Assembly: GCF_041260155.1 (NCBI RefSeq)
Contig: NC_091930.1
Location: forward strand, 42,190,596 to 42,254,595
DNA from: Ptychodera flava
Lineage: Eukaryota > Hemichordata > Enteropneusta > Ptychoderidae
Length of the DNA stretch: 64,000 nt
Direction of reading: 5' to 3'
Part shown: positions 26,281 through 39,064 of the stretch, in pieces
How the letters are laid out: each line of letters starts with the position of its first letter
How positions within the stretch are numbered: position 1 is the stretch's first letter
Made by a program: the position numbers and the translations under genes
The notes under the pieces: model-generated
The model's input: only the letters and a program-made list of their open reading frames with translations
Told to the model about the DNA's origin: nothing
The model's database searches: none

Positions 26281-26636
26281 TTAAGGTAGTATGCACCTCG
26301 AAAGTGAAAGACTTAAACTTTTGCTCTAACTTTCCTCAAGGAATCTTTCAATCATTCTCTTTCAAAATCAAGAATAAAAATAGGGGGTCACCGTGCAAAT
26401 TTTGGTACTAGAGAAACAAATTATCCAAGATTTACCGATATTAGAAATTCAAAATGGCTGCCATCCCTGTGTTAACTCTATGGAGATAATAAAAAAATTC
26501 GAATTTCGAAAAAATATGCCACGAAAAAGTTTTCTTTCACCAAGAGCTTTAAAATGAACCCCCACATGTGGTATATCAGAAGAGAATTGTAAAAGTTTGA
26601 GAGTCCGAATGTCTGTCCCCGAGGTGCGTTCTACCG
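26281..26636 (-). mobile_element. Family A MITE, inverted copy
   Basis: It starts TTAAGGTAGTATGCACCTCG (right end, complemented) and ends GAGGTGCGTTCTACC. The interior AAAATGGCTGCCATCCCTGT and TCAAAATCAAGAATAAAAAT match other copies in complement. Confidence 0.85.
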
Positions 26637-27010
26637 GCGTAAGTTAGAATGCGCCTAAGAGACAGATATTTCAACGCGGAAACGGTTTTACACTACTTTT
26701 TAAATTTCTGATCCACAACTTGTGTGGCTCATTTTGAAGCTCTTGACGTAAATAAAATCTTTACTATCTTATTTTTGTGAAAAATCAAAAATTTATTTTA
26801 CCCTCACTCGGAGTTAACAGAGAGGGCTGGGTGACGGCCATTTTGAATTTCAGATATACTAGTAGGCAAATGTATGGCCCTCACGTACCAAAATTTGTAC
26901 GGTTACCCCCGATTTTATTCTTCATTTTGAAAGGGAATGGTTAAACGTTTTCTTTGGAAAGTTTTAGCAAACATTTTTGTCTTTTACTTCCGATGTGCAA
27001 ACTACCTTAA
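26637..27010 (+). mobile_element. Family A MITE, opposed copy
   Basis: It begins GTTAGAATGCGCCTAAGAGA and ends GATGTGCAAACTACCTTAA, in the orientation opposite to the preceding copy, so that the left ends abut. The pair makes a diverged 730-bp palindrome. Confidence 0.8.
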
Positions 27011-28657
27011 ACACGACCGTTTGCTAACCCGAAACTTATTATTCTAGTTTAGCTCAACACAAGATACAGGTCAAAATTATTCCATCCCCTTTGACATGAC
27101 TATTTGAATGAATTTTCCATATTTGCATCGTGCATTCTTGCTAGTTTTACCTTTTGTCCGTGGTATACTTCGTAGCATAGGTGTCATACAGCTTTCTTAC
27201 CGACTTGAAGGGCTCAAGTTGCTTATATAAATGACCCGTAATGGAAACTTGTTTGGCTCAGGCCTTCGTTTAACGCACACGTCGAGTTTCAAAATGGGCA
27301 AGCAAGGGCTGTAGCCCAAACAGAAAAACAATGTACGGAAGCAGCCGAATATTCTGTTACCTGCTCAGATTGCACACACACAAAAAGAATATGCCATATT
27401 TGAAAGGCTGATGACTCTATTTCGCTGGTTTTTTTTCATCCTGTGCTCAGCAGATCGGAAATTGGTACTCGAATTTCGACACGTAGTGGTTCGCTCCCGG
27501 CTACGCAGGTATTTTTAAGGCCGGGGCACTGCTTTACAGAGAGTACGCTGGGATCGACAAAAAAAAAACAGCGGGAAGCTTGGAAAGTGGTAACGAGACC
27601 CGCTTAATAACACTCGACGTGGAAAATGGAATGTTTTTACCGCCGCCTGAGAAACGTGGCTGGCAACCGGAGCCCCTTGCCACACCTCGGCGGCGCGGAA
27701 AGTTGACCCCAAAGCGAGCACAAATCCCTCCTATATTATTTCTGTCGAGTCCGGCTTCTAAGTATACGCGATGAGCCTAACACAGTCCCGCCATTGTATG
27801 GTGGTGTTTTTACCTCTGAAAGTTGGCGACACGAACAGTGTAGGGTATGTGAAGTCGTGTGAAATATATATTAGCTGGAGGGGCCCGGGCGTTTATCAAC
27901 CGTTTTCGAAGTATGTACAATCGCAGCAGAAAGCTCTTAACGCTCATCTTTGCACATCAAGTCCATAGATCCAACGTCATGTGCATATTCGCAGGTGAAC
28001 AAGGCATTTTAGTTAATTCGAGGGAGGGGGTGACCAGGTGAAACGGAAAATATTATTAACCACAGGGAAGTTAGAACTTAATAGACAGGTGACTTTGTAC
28101 TTTGTTCAACGCGGAACGCCTTTTCATAATAATAACCATGATCTGATATGATGTGATGGGGTGTGATACCAAAACTGTTGTCAACGGCTTATTCAAGCAA
28201 CTTGCTCCTGTCCTTCGCGGTCACTCCAGTCTCATTGATTTTACCTCTTTCTTTACACTCTCTTTTCGACATGAGAAATGAAAATAAGACTAGTTTTTAA
28301 AAAAACTCACCTTGTCTACCGCGTTTTGATGTCCACTTAATGATAGGAACAGTACGGACGGTGACGCAAGCACAAAACGAGAAGCTAGTCTGTCCCTGAG
28401 TCGCACGCAGCGCCAAGCGATGACTGTGAGTAAGGGTAGCCAATGCGCTAGTCTGTTTCGGTAATTTATGTATAAAGGCCTCCTGATTATTCACTGCGTG
28501 CGCGCGCTGTTGGAATTCGAGGATACCTTTAAATCTTTCCGCGTCGTTTACCGATCACAATGAGGGCACGCGCGCTTCAGCGTTTTATTCGCTGAATATG
28601 TGTAAGCTTACTTTTGTAATTCGTGTCGTGTGTGCTGTCTGACAACACATGATGTAA

Positions 28658-28716
<59 letters not shown>

Positions 28717-29699
28717 ATCAGTTAGCCTATATCCTTTTAATGGTATCAACTTGACATTACATGTCAAATAGGTTCCCCGTCGAATGCGATCTGTGTAACT
28801 GGTAATTATTCAACTATTCGACTAAAATTGACTCTTACAGCAGGTCAGCTATTAACTGGTCAGAGTGACTAGCTGAAGAGACTTAACACCTCTGCATTTA
28901 CAGTCAGGTCAAAGGTTCGTTTAAGGTGAACGGGCCACATAAATTCACAATAGCACGGTTCGTCAAGTCAAGCTTCACACTACAGTATTCTAATTGCACC
29001 TGGCGTCGGTCTGTCTGTACCGAATCGTAGTCAATGTTCATCGCGACTCAAAAATCGCTGAGCGGGAACTACTGGCGGAATATACATTTTCTCGTTCGAG
29101 GCTGTTTGCTGAGCTAGTTTACTCTCGTGTGGGGTCGATTGTTCGTGAGTTCAATTTTGTCCATCGCGAGCGGTTGAGCAAAATATCCAACGTGTTTGGT
29201 ATTTCTTGCCTCGCGATGCAAGTTCCTCACCGTATGCGCCGGAGAAAGTGATTTTCCTCACGTCTTCTTCACTGAAGTACGCGTGTGGAGATCACGTGAC
29301 ATTGCAAAGTGACCGCCCGTAGCCAGGCCCGCAGCAATGAAATCGTATATATGTTGTTGTGTTCACCAACGAAATATTTATTCATACTTGAGGGCGAAAC
29401 ACTAATTTTTTTTTGAAAATTCATATTCCTGCTCTTTTCCCCTGTTTTCTTTGTTTGCATTTTTGCTTGTTTGTTTTTGAAGAGGGATTCGTGTTTTATG
29501 ATCAAAATCATTTCGAAATACCTTGTTTTTGACTCGTTAATTGACCCTGTACGTGTACAATATCGAATGTCATTGTTGACAGCTTCAAGTTCATTTGGTT
29601 TTCACATTACAAATTGTGTATCAACATCAAACACAATGGGTGGTGTGTTTGGGAGGCTAATGCTCGGTGCTTCAATGTACTTCGATGAAGCGGCAGGCT
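27011..29699. other. Gene-free stretch with a (CT)n repeat
   Basis: 28660-28714 is pure CT. The rest has only short frames (27515-28041, 28994-29251) without recognisable domains. Confidence 0.4.
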
Positions 29700-29891
29700 T
29701 TAAAGGTATATAGTCACCTGTAATCTAAATATACCCATATATAGTCAAAGGGGCGTTCCTTGGTATTCAAAATGCCCATGTGAGGGCGCTGTTTTAAAAA
29801 GCGGCCACCCGCTTAAAATCTGTGATTGGTCAGATTTTCTCTTTCCATGGTAACTGTGGCAAAATTGGAACAGGTGACAGTATACCTTTAA
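29700..29891. mobile_element. Family D MITE, full copy
   Basis: 192 bp between TTAA sites at 29700 and 29888. Terminal inverted repeats are TTAAAGGTATATAGTCACCTG and the complement of CAGGTGACAGTATACCTTTAA. The interior (GGGGCGTTCCTTGGTATTCA, ATGCCCATGTGAGGGCGCTG) matches the copy at 44087-44549 in the other orientation. Confidence 0.88.
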
Positions 29892-30381
29892 TGTTCACAA
29901 CTTTTTCAGTTCTATTTTTTTTCCACTCTCTTCGACAAAATCATGTCAGTAAGCTTCGTACATTGTGTGTGTTTTTTATGAGATAGCTTTTTTCAGCAAA
30001 TGTGCTTCAAATTACGTAGACAGAATCAACAAAAGGCGGCTAGCCGGGTGCTTTTCAAAAACTGAATGCATAAATATTACAATGCATAAACACTACAAAA
30101 ATACGTACTGACCCTCACTGATTAAGAATGCTGCCCGCCCTTCTCCTTGGTCAAAAGCAAGAGGCTAGCCCCTATGCCAAATAATTTACATTTAACTTGG
30201 AATACTGGAAATCTGGGCGCATTGCCAGTAGAAAGAATGCCAGTTTGTAAACAACGCCAATTGTAATAGACTCACAGTGCTCTATCTGTACTTTCTTGTG
30301 GATATTTCATAATTTCCCCATACACTTACAATGTCATTGCTTTTGGCATTCTCCTTTCAGTTCAGTGTTTAAAATCTAAGC

Positions 30382-31211
30382 TGATCTCTGGGCTTGAAAT
30401 TAACTTTTTTCCCTGGTAGTCCAGTCGGGCTACCATTTTCTGAAGTTGGCAGCCCGATGACAATGGTTGGTAGCCCATACATTTTGTAGTTTAGGGATAT
30501 TTTTTCCCCTTAACCAAGCAAGAAATGTACTATTTTTCTATTCTATTCAAGATTCTGCCCATGAAGTGAATTTTCTATTCACTTGATGTGAATACTTGTA
30601 CACCTTTAATACCAAAAGGAAACCAGTAATACGGTATGATTAATCGTACAACGGTGACACTCAAAAGTTTGGTGACTCAGTGACATCCCATGTCATACTA
30701 AGAGTTCTATGCAAATTTTGATAGTCGCCATGACAACGACTTCCTCTTAGCCGGTGAGACATACACTGTAGCAAACAGAGCTATAATAGAGCATGGGCTT
30801 TCTGTGCAGGGGAGGAGACTAGACAATAATTTCGGTGTAACTGTGATTGATACATTATGATCTAAACGTAGTGAAAATGCATTTTCGTTGGCCATCATTT
30901 CCTGTGCCTGTCAACCAAGTACATCATCTCAGATATTGAAACTATGTTGCAAAATTCCGCCGTACTTTGCAATTCGCACAACAAAGTCATAGTCTGGCCT
31001 TTCTGTGTCCAGCTAGTTAGCTAGGTTTGACTGCGTTCAGCTCGTCCCAAAGTGACGGACATCGCATACCAAGTTCCAGTTCTGACTGAATTTCATGTCC
31101 CAGGCTTTGGTAGTCCGTGTTGGCTACCATTTCATGATGGTTTTGGTAGCCCCAGGAAAAAGTTGGTAGTCTTTGGAAGCTAGACTACCTCTAATTTCGA
31201 TCCCTGGATCT
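30382..31211. repeat. Foldback with GGTAGYCC-rich arms
   Basis: The left end, GATCTCTGGGCTTGAAATTA, is complementary to the right end, CTAATTTCGATCCCTGGATC. Both arms then carry several GGTAGCC/GGCTACC words (30415-30475 and 31095-31190). It has no coding capacity. The GAAATTAAC end word recurs in the small elements at 49266 and 53819. Confidence 0.65.
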
Positions 31212-34200
31212 CTTCCATATCTTGCACAACAATTTGTGACCCTCCCCCTTATCGGTGCATGTGACATGACCCTCCCCTAAACAGTTAAATGAATATGGTG
31301 AATTCCTGCTCCTGCTTCTCTCCCCCCCCCTCCCTTCCATCGCAACCACCCCCTTCTGTCCAGGCCCTAAGTTAAATTTCGATATGACATTTTTGTATGG
31401 TGATAACAAACATTTTGGAAGCCTGCATTCAACATTGTAAACCTAAAGCATGAATTTGTACGACGTACATTTGTCTAATTTTTACCGCTGTGTTTGTACT
31501 TGTATTGGTCACTTCTCTCGACTCGAACGATTGAAACCACATGTCGGCCTTATCTCGCGATGTGTGCGTATGACCGCCAAGCGACTTCAAAAAAAAATCA
31601 TGTTTTCAAGACACTGTTGGTATTTATTATCCAGTACCTTGAAATGCGCCTGTAGAGGGCGAAAGGTTGCCTTCACTCCTCATATATTATGGAGTTTCAG
31701 TATACACAAAGCATTTGGCTATGGGCCGAGGGGGAGCTCAGTCAACTTTGACCGTACAGGTTATCCGTTGTTTGGAATACAAGGTGCTTTAAAAATCTCT
31801 ACACATAGCCGGGGGGGGGGGGGGTATTTGAAGCGAGTGAACAACAAGCTGGTATATGGGTCGCATTTAAGGGTAACACGTGTACGCAGTCGTGCGTGAG
31901 TAGTTTTTTCGGTTGCCCGTTGGGGAGATCTCAACGACATTTGTGTCTTGGCTATTTAGGCCTACTACCGTCTGTAGGCTTCGTTGTTTGGCTTGTAGTC
32001 TGAAAGTATGGCTGTATTTTTTATAAATTTCATTATTTTGCTCTGTATAAACCAGTAAATCCTCTCGTTCTTCTCCGTTTTGATTGAAAAATATTCGCTT
32101 CCTGCAAAGAACAGCACCGTGACATTGCGTACATAATGTAATGTCATTTTTGACAAATTGTAGTCTGACCAAAGCCTCGGTTGTGAGCGATAACATTTGC
32201 CACTAGTGTTCGTACAAAAATCTTTTACCTTGTATTGATATATGCAAATGTACCAAAAATCCCGGATTTTTTTTAAGTAGGTTACAATTTAGCTGTAAAA
32301 TATCTGTAACGTGGGACTGCATGTTGCCAACACAGTTTTTTCAAAGGAATATTTCTCATCGAAGATGACAAGGAAACCCTCTTATACTATATATTTTCAA
32401 AAAGCAGAGAATCTAAAGAGGATGAAGGGGGTGTATATAAGGGGTAAAATAACCTCAATTTTGGTATTTTTTATGATAACAAATGATTGAAGTCTAAAAC
32501 TTGATACTTTTTTCTGCAATGTAATATTTCACTTGAGACAAGAGTATATGTAGAAAAAAACGACTATTTTATTTTGCATTATCTATTATCATTCTAAAAT
32601 GACATGGGTTGAACGACTGACGATCAAAAAAGTGATTAAAAACGCGATAGCAAAATTAGAATGCCTCTTATTCAAAATGAAAGAACTTTATTGGCAAATA
32701 GTCGTTTTGTTGTATGGCATTTAAAGAACATGGTGTGAAAATTTCAGGAAATTTGACCCAGCCAGAGTGGATTAAATTCTTAAAATCTTAAAATTGGGAG
32801 GAAAAAGAAGCCAGGAAATCAGGGCGATTTGCATGCGTTTGCATAAATTGACACCTGTTCGTCACGCAACTTACGACTTCTTGACAAGGTAAAAGATGAA
32901 CCAAACCAATATTTTAATGTTGGTTTAACAAATTAATTAAAATTGAATGAATATTTGCAAAAAAAGAGTGAATTTGAACAAAATATGCTGTGTTGGGTGC
33001 TGAGCCCCCTTTAATTGAAGATTGCTGTGTTTATGTAAACCGAAACACCTGGTACCACACCACTTATGATTGAATTCATGGTTCACGATGGTCCTTCGCT
33101 ACCTTGTAAATACTTTATTTTCGATTTTTTTTTCTACCAAAGGACCTGGTAATTTATTACCTTGTATGATTTGGATTATTGAATTTGCTTTGACGTCATA
33201 TTACATGATCGGCTGAGAGGTTTTCGAAAAAATGAGACCCCTTAGTACAGAATAAGAACAAGCACGACAATTGTAACACGTTCAAATTCTAGAAAAACTA
33301 TCAATAAAGATCTCTCTCATATGTTGTTAGAATATGCAACAGTACTACACGTTGCAGGTATATATTCTATAATACATTCAGGAAAACCAGCAGATATGGG
33401 CTTCGTGGTCAGATCGCACAAGACAACCGTACCACAGTCTGTCTGGTATCATGACCTGACACAGGAGTGATATGATGACACCCAAAACTGTTTACATGCA
33501 ATTGTAGTCTAAACAAGACTAGGCCCCCTCCGTGAAGCCTTGCCGTTAAATCTCCATCAGGATGCAGTGATAACAGTGTCCATGCATGCAAACTAATAAT
33601 TAACCGTCAAAGAAAGACAGAACAGTTTTTAATTACGAAACCACATTCCACTTGCTGTATTATATATGTTTTTATTCAACCACGACAGCCTGTACTGTCA
33701 GTGATTCGGCAGACAACACTTTCATTACTCGAGGCAAACCAGTTTTCACAAAACCACGACGACACATTTGACCGTTTGTTCAGAGTAATGTATGGTCGGT
33801 CGTTCATTAGCTTATTAAAATCCACTAAATTAAAGGTGACCAACTTGAAAACCTGGTGATTTATTAAAGAATCACCCAGGGAGGCAGCCATCGCCTGCTC
33901 GCTCCTGACAAGCCGACTTCGCAAAACCCGCACTATCTTGTCAAACATTATCAAGTGAAGAGACAAAATCGCGCCAAGGAGCGCGGTTCTGGAAACTGGC
34001 CAAAGACGTGGAAATTACAACCACACGATAACTCCGATGGGTTTACTGCTCTTCGACTGTAAGTCCCATCTATTATGGAATTTCTGCTCCATGCATTCGT
34101 GCTTCTTTTAGATATTAAGCACAGCTCACATCAAACTCTTATCTCAGCAGCGAACGCTTACTCAAAATTGACAAAAAAGGACAGAAGCATGGAAACCATC

Positions 34201-34344
34201 ACCGTGAAAATACGAAAGGGGTTCATCACCTTTATGTCTTGACTAACGAAGAGCTAGTGAACTTGCAGGGTACCATCAATGATGTGAATCCTTGAGGCTT
34301 TACTCTGAACAGCGACAACAACATACTTTTTTCATTCAAATACA
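31212..34344. other. Gene-free stretch
   Basis: A 149-codon frame at 31450-31899 runs through a run of about 14 G (31810-31823) and has no domain. Minus-strand frames at 31867-32196 and 33676-33966 are also unrecognised. No gene is claimed. Confidence 0.35.
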
Positions 34345-34437
34345 CCCTATAGAATATGCCTCGGGAAACAGATAGTCGATCGACTATTACTATAATTTTT
34401 TCGTACAATTCTCTTCTGATCCATCACACACTGAAAA
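34345..34437 (+). mobile_element. Family A MITE, left-end fragment
   Basis: ATAGAATATGCCTCGGGAAACAGATA and a CAATTCTCTTCTGATCCA block match the left part of family A, then similarity stops. Confidence 0.55.
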
Positions 34438-37106
34438 CAAACAGACAAACAAAAACAGCTCTTAATTGACAAACACAAATAAACAGAAGTACTACCCTTT
34501 ATTGATTCTTTGTTGTATACATTAAACAAATCACGTGTGACAAATAAACACACACGCACGCAACCAAACAATGCGCCCGAGAACCCCATGGTAAATTCGG
34601 CATTTTTCGTCGAGATTAGTGTTGAACTGATGATCTGCAACTCGATATCGCTCAATGCTTCTCGAAGGTGGTCAAGTGAATGGTTAGTTTTCGGCGAGGA
34701 CGGTCAATAATTCGAGTTTTTGACAGGTTACATTTCCCATACAGTAATTAGGATTTCATTACTATTGGGCAAAAGAACTAAGCCTGGTGTCTTCATTGAT
34801 ACATGTTTTCGACATTCAGCATCGAGACTTTCGTAAACTCCTAAACTGACATTGTCAATTCATTCTTGGCAAATCTGAGAAACGTGCTGAAACCCTGGCA
34901 CCATCACTGTTGATCGAACAAAAGGAAGACAGAAGGATGTAGACTCGCTTTTCCATGTAGATCCCTACATGAAGGTGGAAGCGATCGTTTCTATCTCCAT
35001 GATTGCTAGAGTACAAGTAATATCATGACTGCCTTTCGTGTTGACATTTTAAAATGACAACGCGACCTGGAGGATCATAACCCAGGCACTGGGCCAAACA
35101 TAGCAGGAAGTAAAACTGAATTATACACGAACAGAACGTACCCCGGATAAATATGATAATAAACGCACTTGCAAATTGCTATAGTAACTGTGAGTGAACA
35201 TATAGCCTTAAAACACAGACGCACAAAGGCACACGTACATACATACATGCATACATACATGTACATACATACATACGTACGTACGTACGTACGTACTACA
35301 TACATACATACATAATACATACATACATACATACATACACACATACATACATAGTATACACATGTTCAAACATGCAAACCAACTGGAAACATTTTAGTTT
35401 TTGAATTACATTAAACTTAGGAAAAGGCACACGTAGCTTGCAAATATTGGATCCGATGATGTTTGCGGCAGACAGTCGATTTGAATGGGGCACGTTAAAA
35501 ACAGGCAGTGAATAATTCATGGAGGATTTTGGACGTGGACCCGCACGATAGCGCTGTAGTCGCCCGCGTTCTCCTGAGAGGCTGAGGAGTGACCATGGCA
35601 ACGGGTATGGCTTACTGCGCCCCTACGTGCAAATTACATCGTCGTCACTCTGACGAAGCGTCCCGCTGTCGACGTCCTGCGGGAACGATGGCCACCAGTA
35701 TGTTTTATTAGATTTTTTGACCACTTAGGGAATATTTACACTCAGTTGCATGTTTGTGATATATATTTAATTTCAAATAAAAATACTGAACACGCCGTTC
35801 TACTACACAGAGCCAATCTTTTGTGAAGAAATTGTCTAAAATAATTCCATCCATATTTAAATTTTCACATCAGAAATTTCCTCTCTCAATAAAATGTACA
35901 CATGTTAGGAACACCAGATCGAACATTAATATATGTTAATATTAAACTCTTCAAATATTTATACACCCATCATTTGAAAATCCTTCCATCCATCTGTTAC
36001 GTTGTTTAAATTTACAAAATAATTTACAATTTCTCCGTGACGGGTTTTGACTAATCCGAATCTAAAAAAATATTTCCCTGTACAAAAGGTATCATGAAAT
36101 ATCTTTTTCAACGGTTTTAACACATTCCTTGCAGTAAACAAAGGAAGATAAATATTGAAAATTATTGCCCTTTGATTGATGAAAACCGCACACAGAAGAA
36201 AGAAAAACTAAAAGTGTGATGAACTATGACGTCAGGAGTTGCTTGGAGACATAATATAATTCACGACGGTAAAAACTGATTGTTTTCATGAAGCTTCAGC
36301 CATAACATTTTCAAAAACGATTTGTCTCAATGGATGGAGGCTCTTTCTAAATCTACTCAAAGAATCGAAAATAGAACAACATATACATACAGAAAAAAGT
36401 AAAACAAACAAAAATTACTCTAAATAAATTAGCAGTAGATCTGACATTACTTATCGATCAATTTTCAGATCTAATCAGCTGTCTGCGATGAGCAAAATCA
36501 CCGCATCAGCTGTTAACACATGAGAGGAAATAATTAAACATTGGCACACATTCTTCACTTTTCAAATAACCTGTGTGATTATCGTTTCGATCTGTGACGA
36601 ATTAAACTTACTGAGAAAATAATCTGATTTATAGTGCGCCCTCTATTGACGAGAACATTGTTTGTCTCGTCCCTGAATGACTGTACTATTTTTAGCATTT
36701 TCTGTTCAACAAAAAAAATTAATCCCTATGGTGTTTTTAGAAACAAAGTATTGGCCTTGCCAACACAATGCATTTTGTCCAATACGCCATGTTATTGTTA
36801 ATTAAATGAATTCTTGTCTGGACTAAAATCCACTAGTCAGCAATGACGTTGATATATACAGGCTGTGAACGCTGGCCATTACCATACAGTTCAACATGAT
36901 TGTATATTGCTGACTGAAGAATTAGGCTGGAAATCTTACAGCTATATAAACCGAGCTTTTCAACTCTGTTGGGTTTCCTAATTATCTCTCTTCTCATGAC
37001 ATCTACATATAAGTAACACATACCAAACTATTTAATCAATAACGTTGTACGGGGTCAAATTGTTCCCTCCGTAAATATGATTTCCAAATTAGCAGCCTTT
37101 GTTTGA
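34438..37106. other. Gene-free stretch with a (TACA)n microsatellite
   Basis: 35236-35353 is (TACA)n with a (GTAC)n core. At 35595 an ATG in good context (GACCATGG) opens a 38-codon frame in a locally GC-rich patch, with a possible donor (CCAGTATGT) at 35698. It could be a first exon but has no recognisable homology. Confidence 0.35.
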
Positions 37107-37426
37107 TTAAGGTAGAATGTGCACCGGGGACAGATATTCAGACTCTCAAATTTGTTCAGCACTTTTCTGATTTATCACTTGTGGGGGTATTTTAAAGCTC
37201 CTCGTGTAAGAAAATTTTTCACCATCTTAGTTTATTGAAAATGGAAAATTTTATCGGAATGGTGGCCATTTTGAATTTCAAATTTCAGTTAATGTTAGGT
37301 AATTTATTTCCCGACTACTTAACCTTGTGCAGTGACCCGATTTTTATGAGCAATGTTGAAAGTCTCACGGTGGGAAAGTTTGAGCAAAAGTTTTAAATCT
37401 TGTACTGTTGAGGCAGTTGATATTAA
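37107..37426 (+). mobile_element. Family A MITE, diverged copy
   Basis: TTAA at 37107, then GGTAGAATGTGCACCGGGGA and GACAGATATTCAGACTCTCA. The right end is degenerate (GTTGAGGCAGTTGATATTAA). Confidence 0.7.
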
Positions 37427-37514
37427 GCATCAGTTTATAACAGTTACTTGTACAAGACTGTATCAGCCTTGCACAAACATCTTGAAGAAACATAGCAGAA
37501 CCCAACACTTTTCT

Positions 37515-37876
37515 TTAAAGGGCCAGTAGTTGCAACTTTTGAAGATATTTTTACCTATTTTGCTTTTTATGTTAACTAGTTTTGTTTTCTAAACCCTAAA
37601 AGCATGTTGAGATACAGTATTCTGTTTTCAGGTCAGTCTATACATGTGCAGACTGCAATCGCTGTCCTTATATATTCACAAGTGAATTCTGGTCTGGACT
37701 GAATACACTTGTGAACAATAATGATGTATTTTACATGCATAGACCCCCTATTAAGAAGCTAAACGGTTGGTGTTTCAACATGCTCCATGAGAGTAAAACA
37801 AGAACTGGCAATTGACATACAAAGCAAAAAGAGTTGCAGAAATCATCACAATTTACAGTTACTGGCCTTTTCAGGC
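37515..37876. mobile_element. Family B MITE, second copy
   Basis: The left end is TTAAAGGGCCAGTAGTTGCA and the right end TTACAGTTACTGGCC, with the same inner words as the copy at 16783 (GCATGTTGAGATAC, GTTTCAACATGCTCC). Confidence 0.8.
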
Positions 37877-38520
37877 ACACTTTCATTCACACACGCTGAA
37901 TTCAATTAACAGTAGAGTCTGCGAAGCAGCATGATCCACTTTTGATAAACGCTTGGCTATTTCATAGCTACTAATTAATTATTCAGTGCCTCAAGGTTCG
38001 TCGTTTAAATTAAAACCAGTGTAGATTCCAAGCTATCACTACATTAAAGTCTACAGCAGAAACATGCTCCCCGATAAGAAATCTCCTTTCATATAGGAGC
38101 CTTGGCATATAGGCCAAAATGAAATGCTTTTTTTGGCCTGTAAGATGCTTCTTGGCAATTGCATTGACCATTTGGGAGTTTTTCGTGTTTTTTTTCATAT
38201 TTTTCATTTTCTGGATGCAGGTGACCAAAACACAATAGCAAACTGATACATAATATTTCAACGTGTCAAATCAGCTTGTGGTTGGATGGTTGACAATACA
38301 TGTCGGCTTGTCCTACCAAGGACCAATATTTGACCTCTAATACACTGTACCAGGTACCTGTGTCTAGTCTGGTGCTCACATAAATAAATTGAACTGGTAG
38401 TTGAGTGACCCACTTTGACAATAGTTCAATCGAGCACACATGTAGAGTGCTACCGTGTTACCCATCTTATCTACATCACATCATAGATATGGAGACAATC
38501 CTGTGATTATTCTGTGCTTG

Positions 38521-39064
38521 GTTGGTAGCTGTAACTATTGATAATTTTTTCCTGTTACTTTTGTTCAGTATGTCATTGAAAGTTTTTGTTCTGCTCCCCA
38601 AAGCATGGTGAAACATCAAACTATTTAGCATCTATACATGTAGGTTGCACTGTTATTGTTAACATTTGAATTTTAGTCCAGACAAGAATTGACTTAACCC
38701 TTTGAGTGCCGTAATTTTTTCCCACCAAAATGTTAGTACAACATTTTACCACTTTTTGCGAATTGTTCCATTATTTTTTTTGGATAATTTTGGACCAAAA
38801 AGACATCATACTTTATTTAGTGCAGTTTTTTACCAAAATTTTTGCAATCATCTGAAAAAAATTTACCAGAGTATATTTTATAAATGGAACAAAAATTGAC
38901 TTTGGCGCTCAAAGAGTTAATTGTCCACAATGTACATGCTTAGTTGACAAGCTGCACACCATGTATCTCAACATGCGGTTAGGAGTAGAACGATAAAGAT
39001 TGGTTGACGTTAAAGACAAAAACAGAAAAAAAATATCACATATGAGTACAGCCATTGACCCCTT
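38521..39064. mobile_element. Family B MITE carrying a nested family C element
   Basis: Left part about 38521-38693 (GTAGCTGTAACTATTGATAA, GCTCCCCAAAGCATGGTGAA) and right part 38921-39064 (GTACATGCTTAGTTGACAAG, ending near GCCATTGACCCCTTT). The two are separated by the 227-bp family C insertion. Confidence 0.75.
38694..38920. mobile_element. Family C MITE, copy 2 (nested)
   Basis: TTAA at 38694 and 38917, with ends CCCTTTGAGTGCCGTAATTT and the complement of TTGACTTTGGCGCTCAAAGAG. It interrupts the family B copy around it. Confidence 0.88.

Noticed and set aside
31450-31899. 149-codon frame
   Set aside because: Runs through a poly-G tract, has no domain and has unremarkable surroundings; probably chance.
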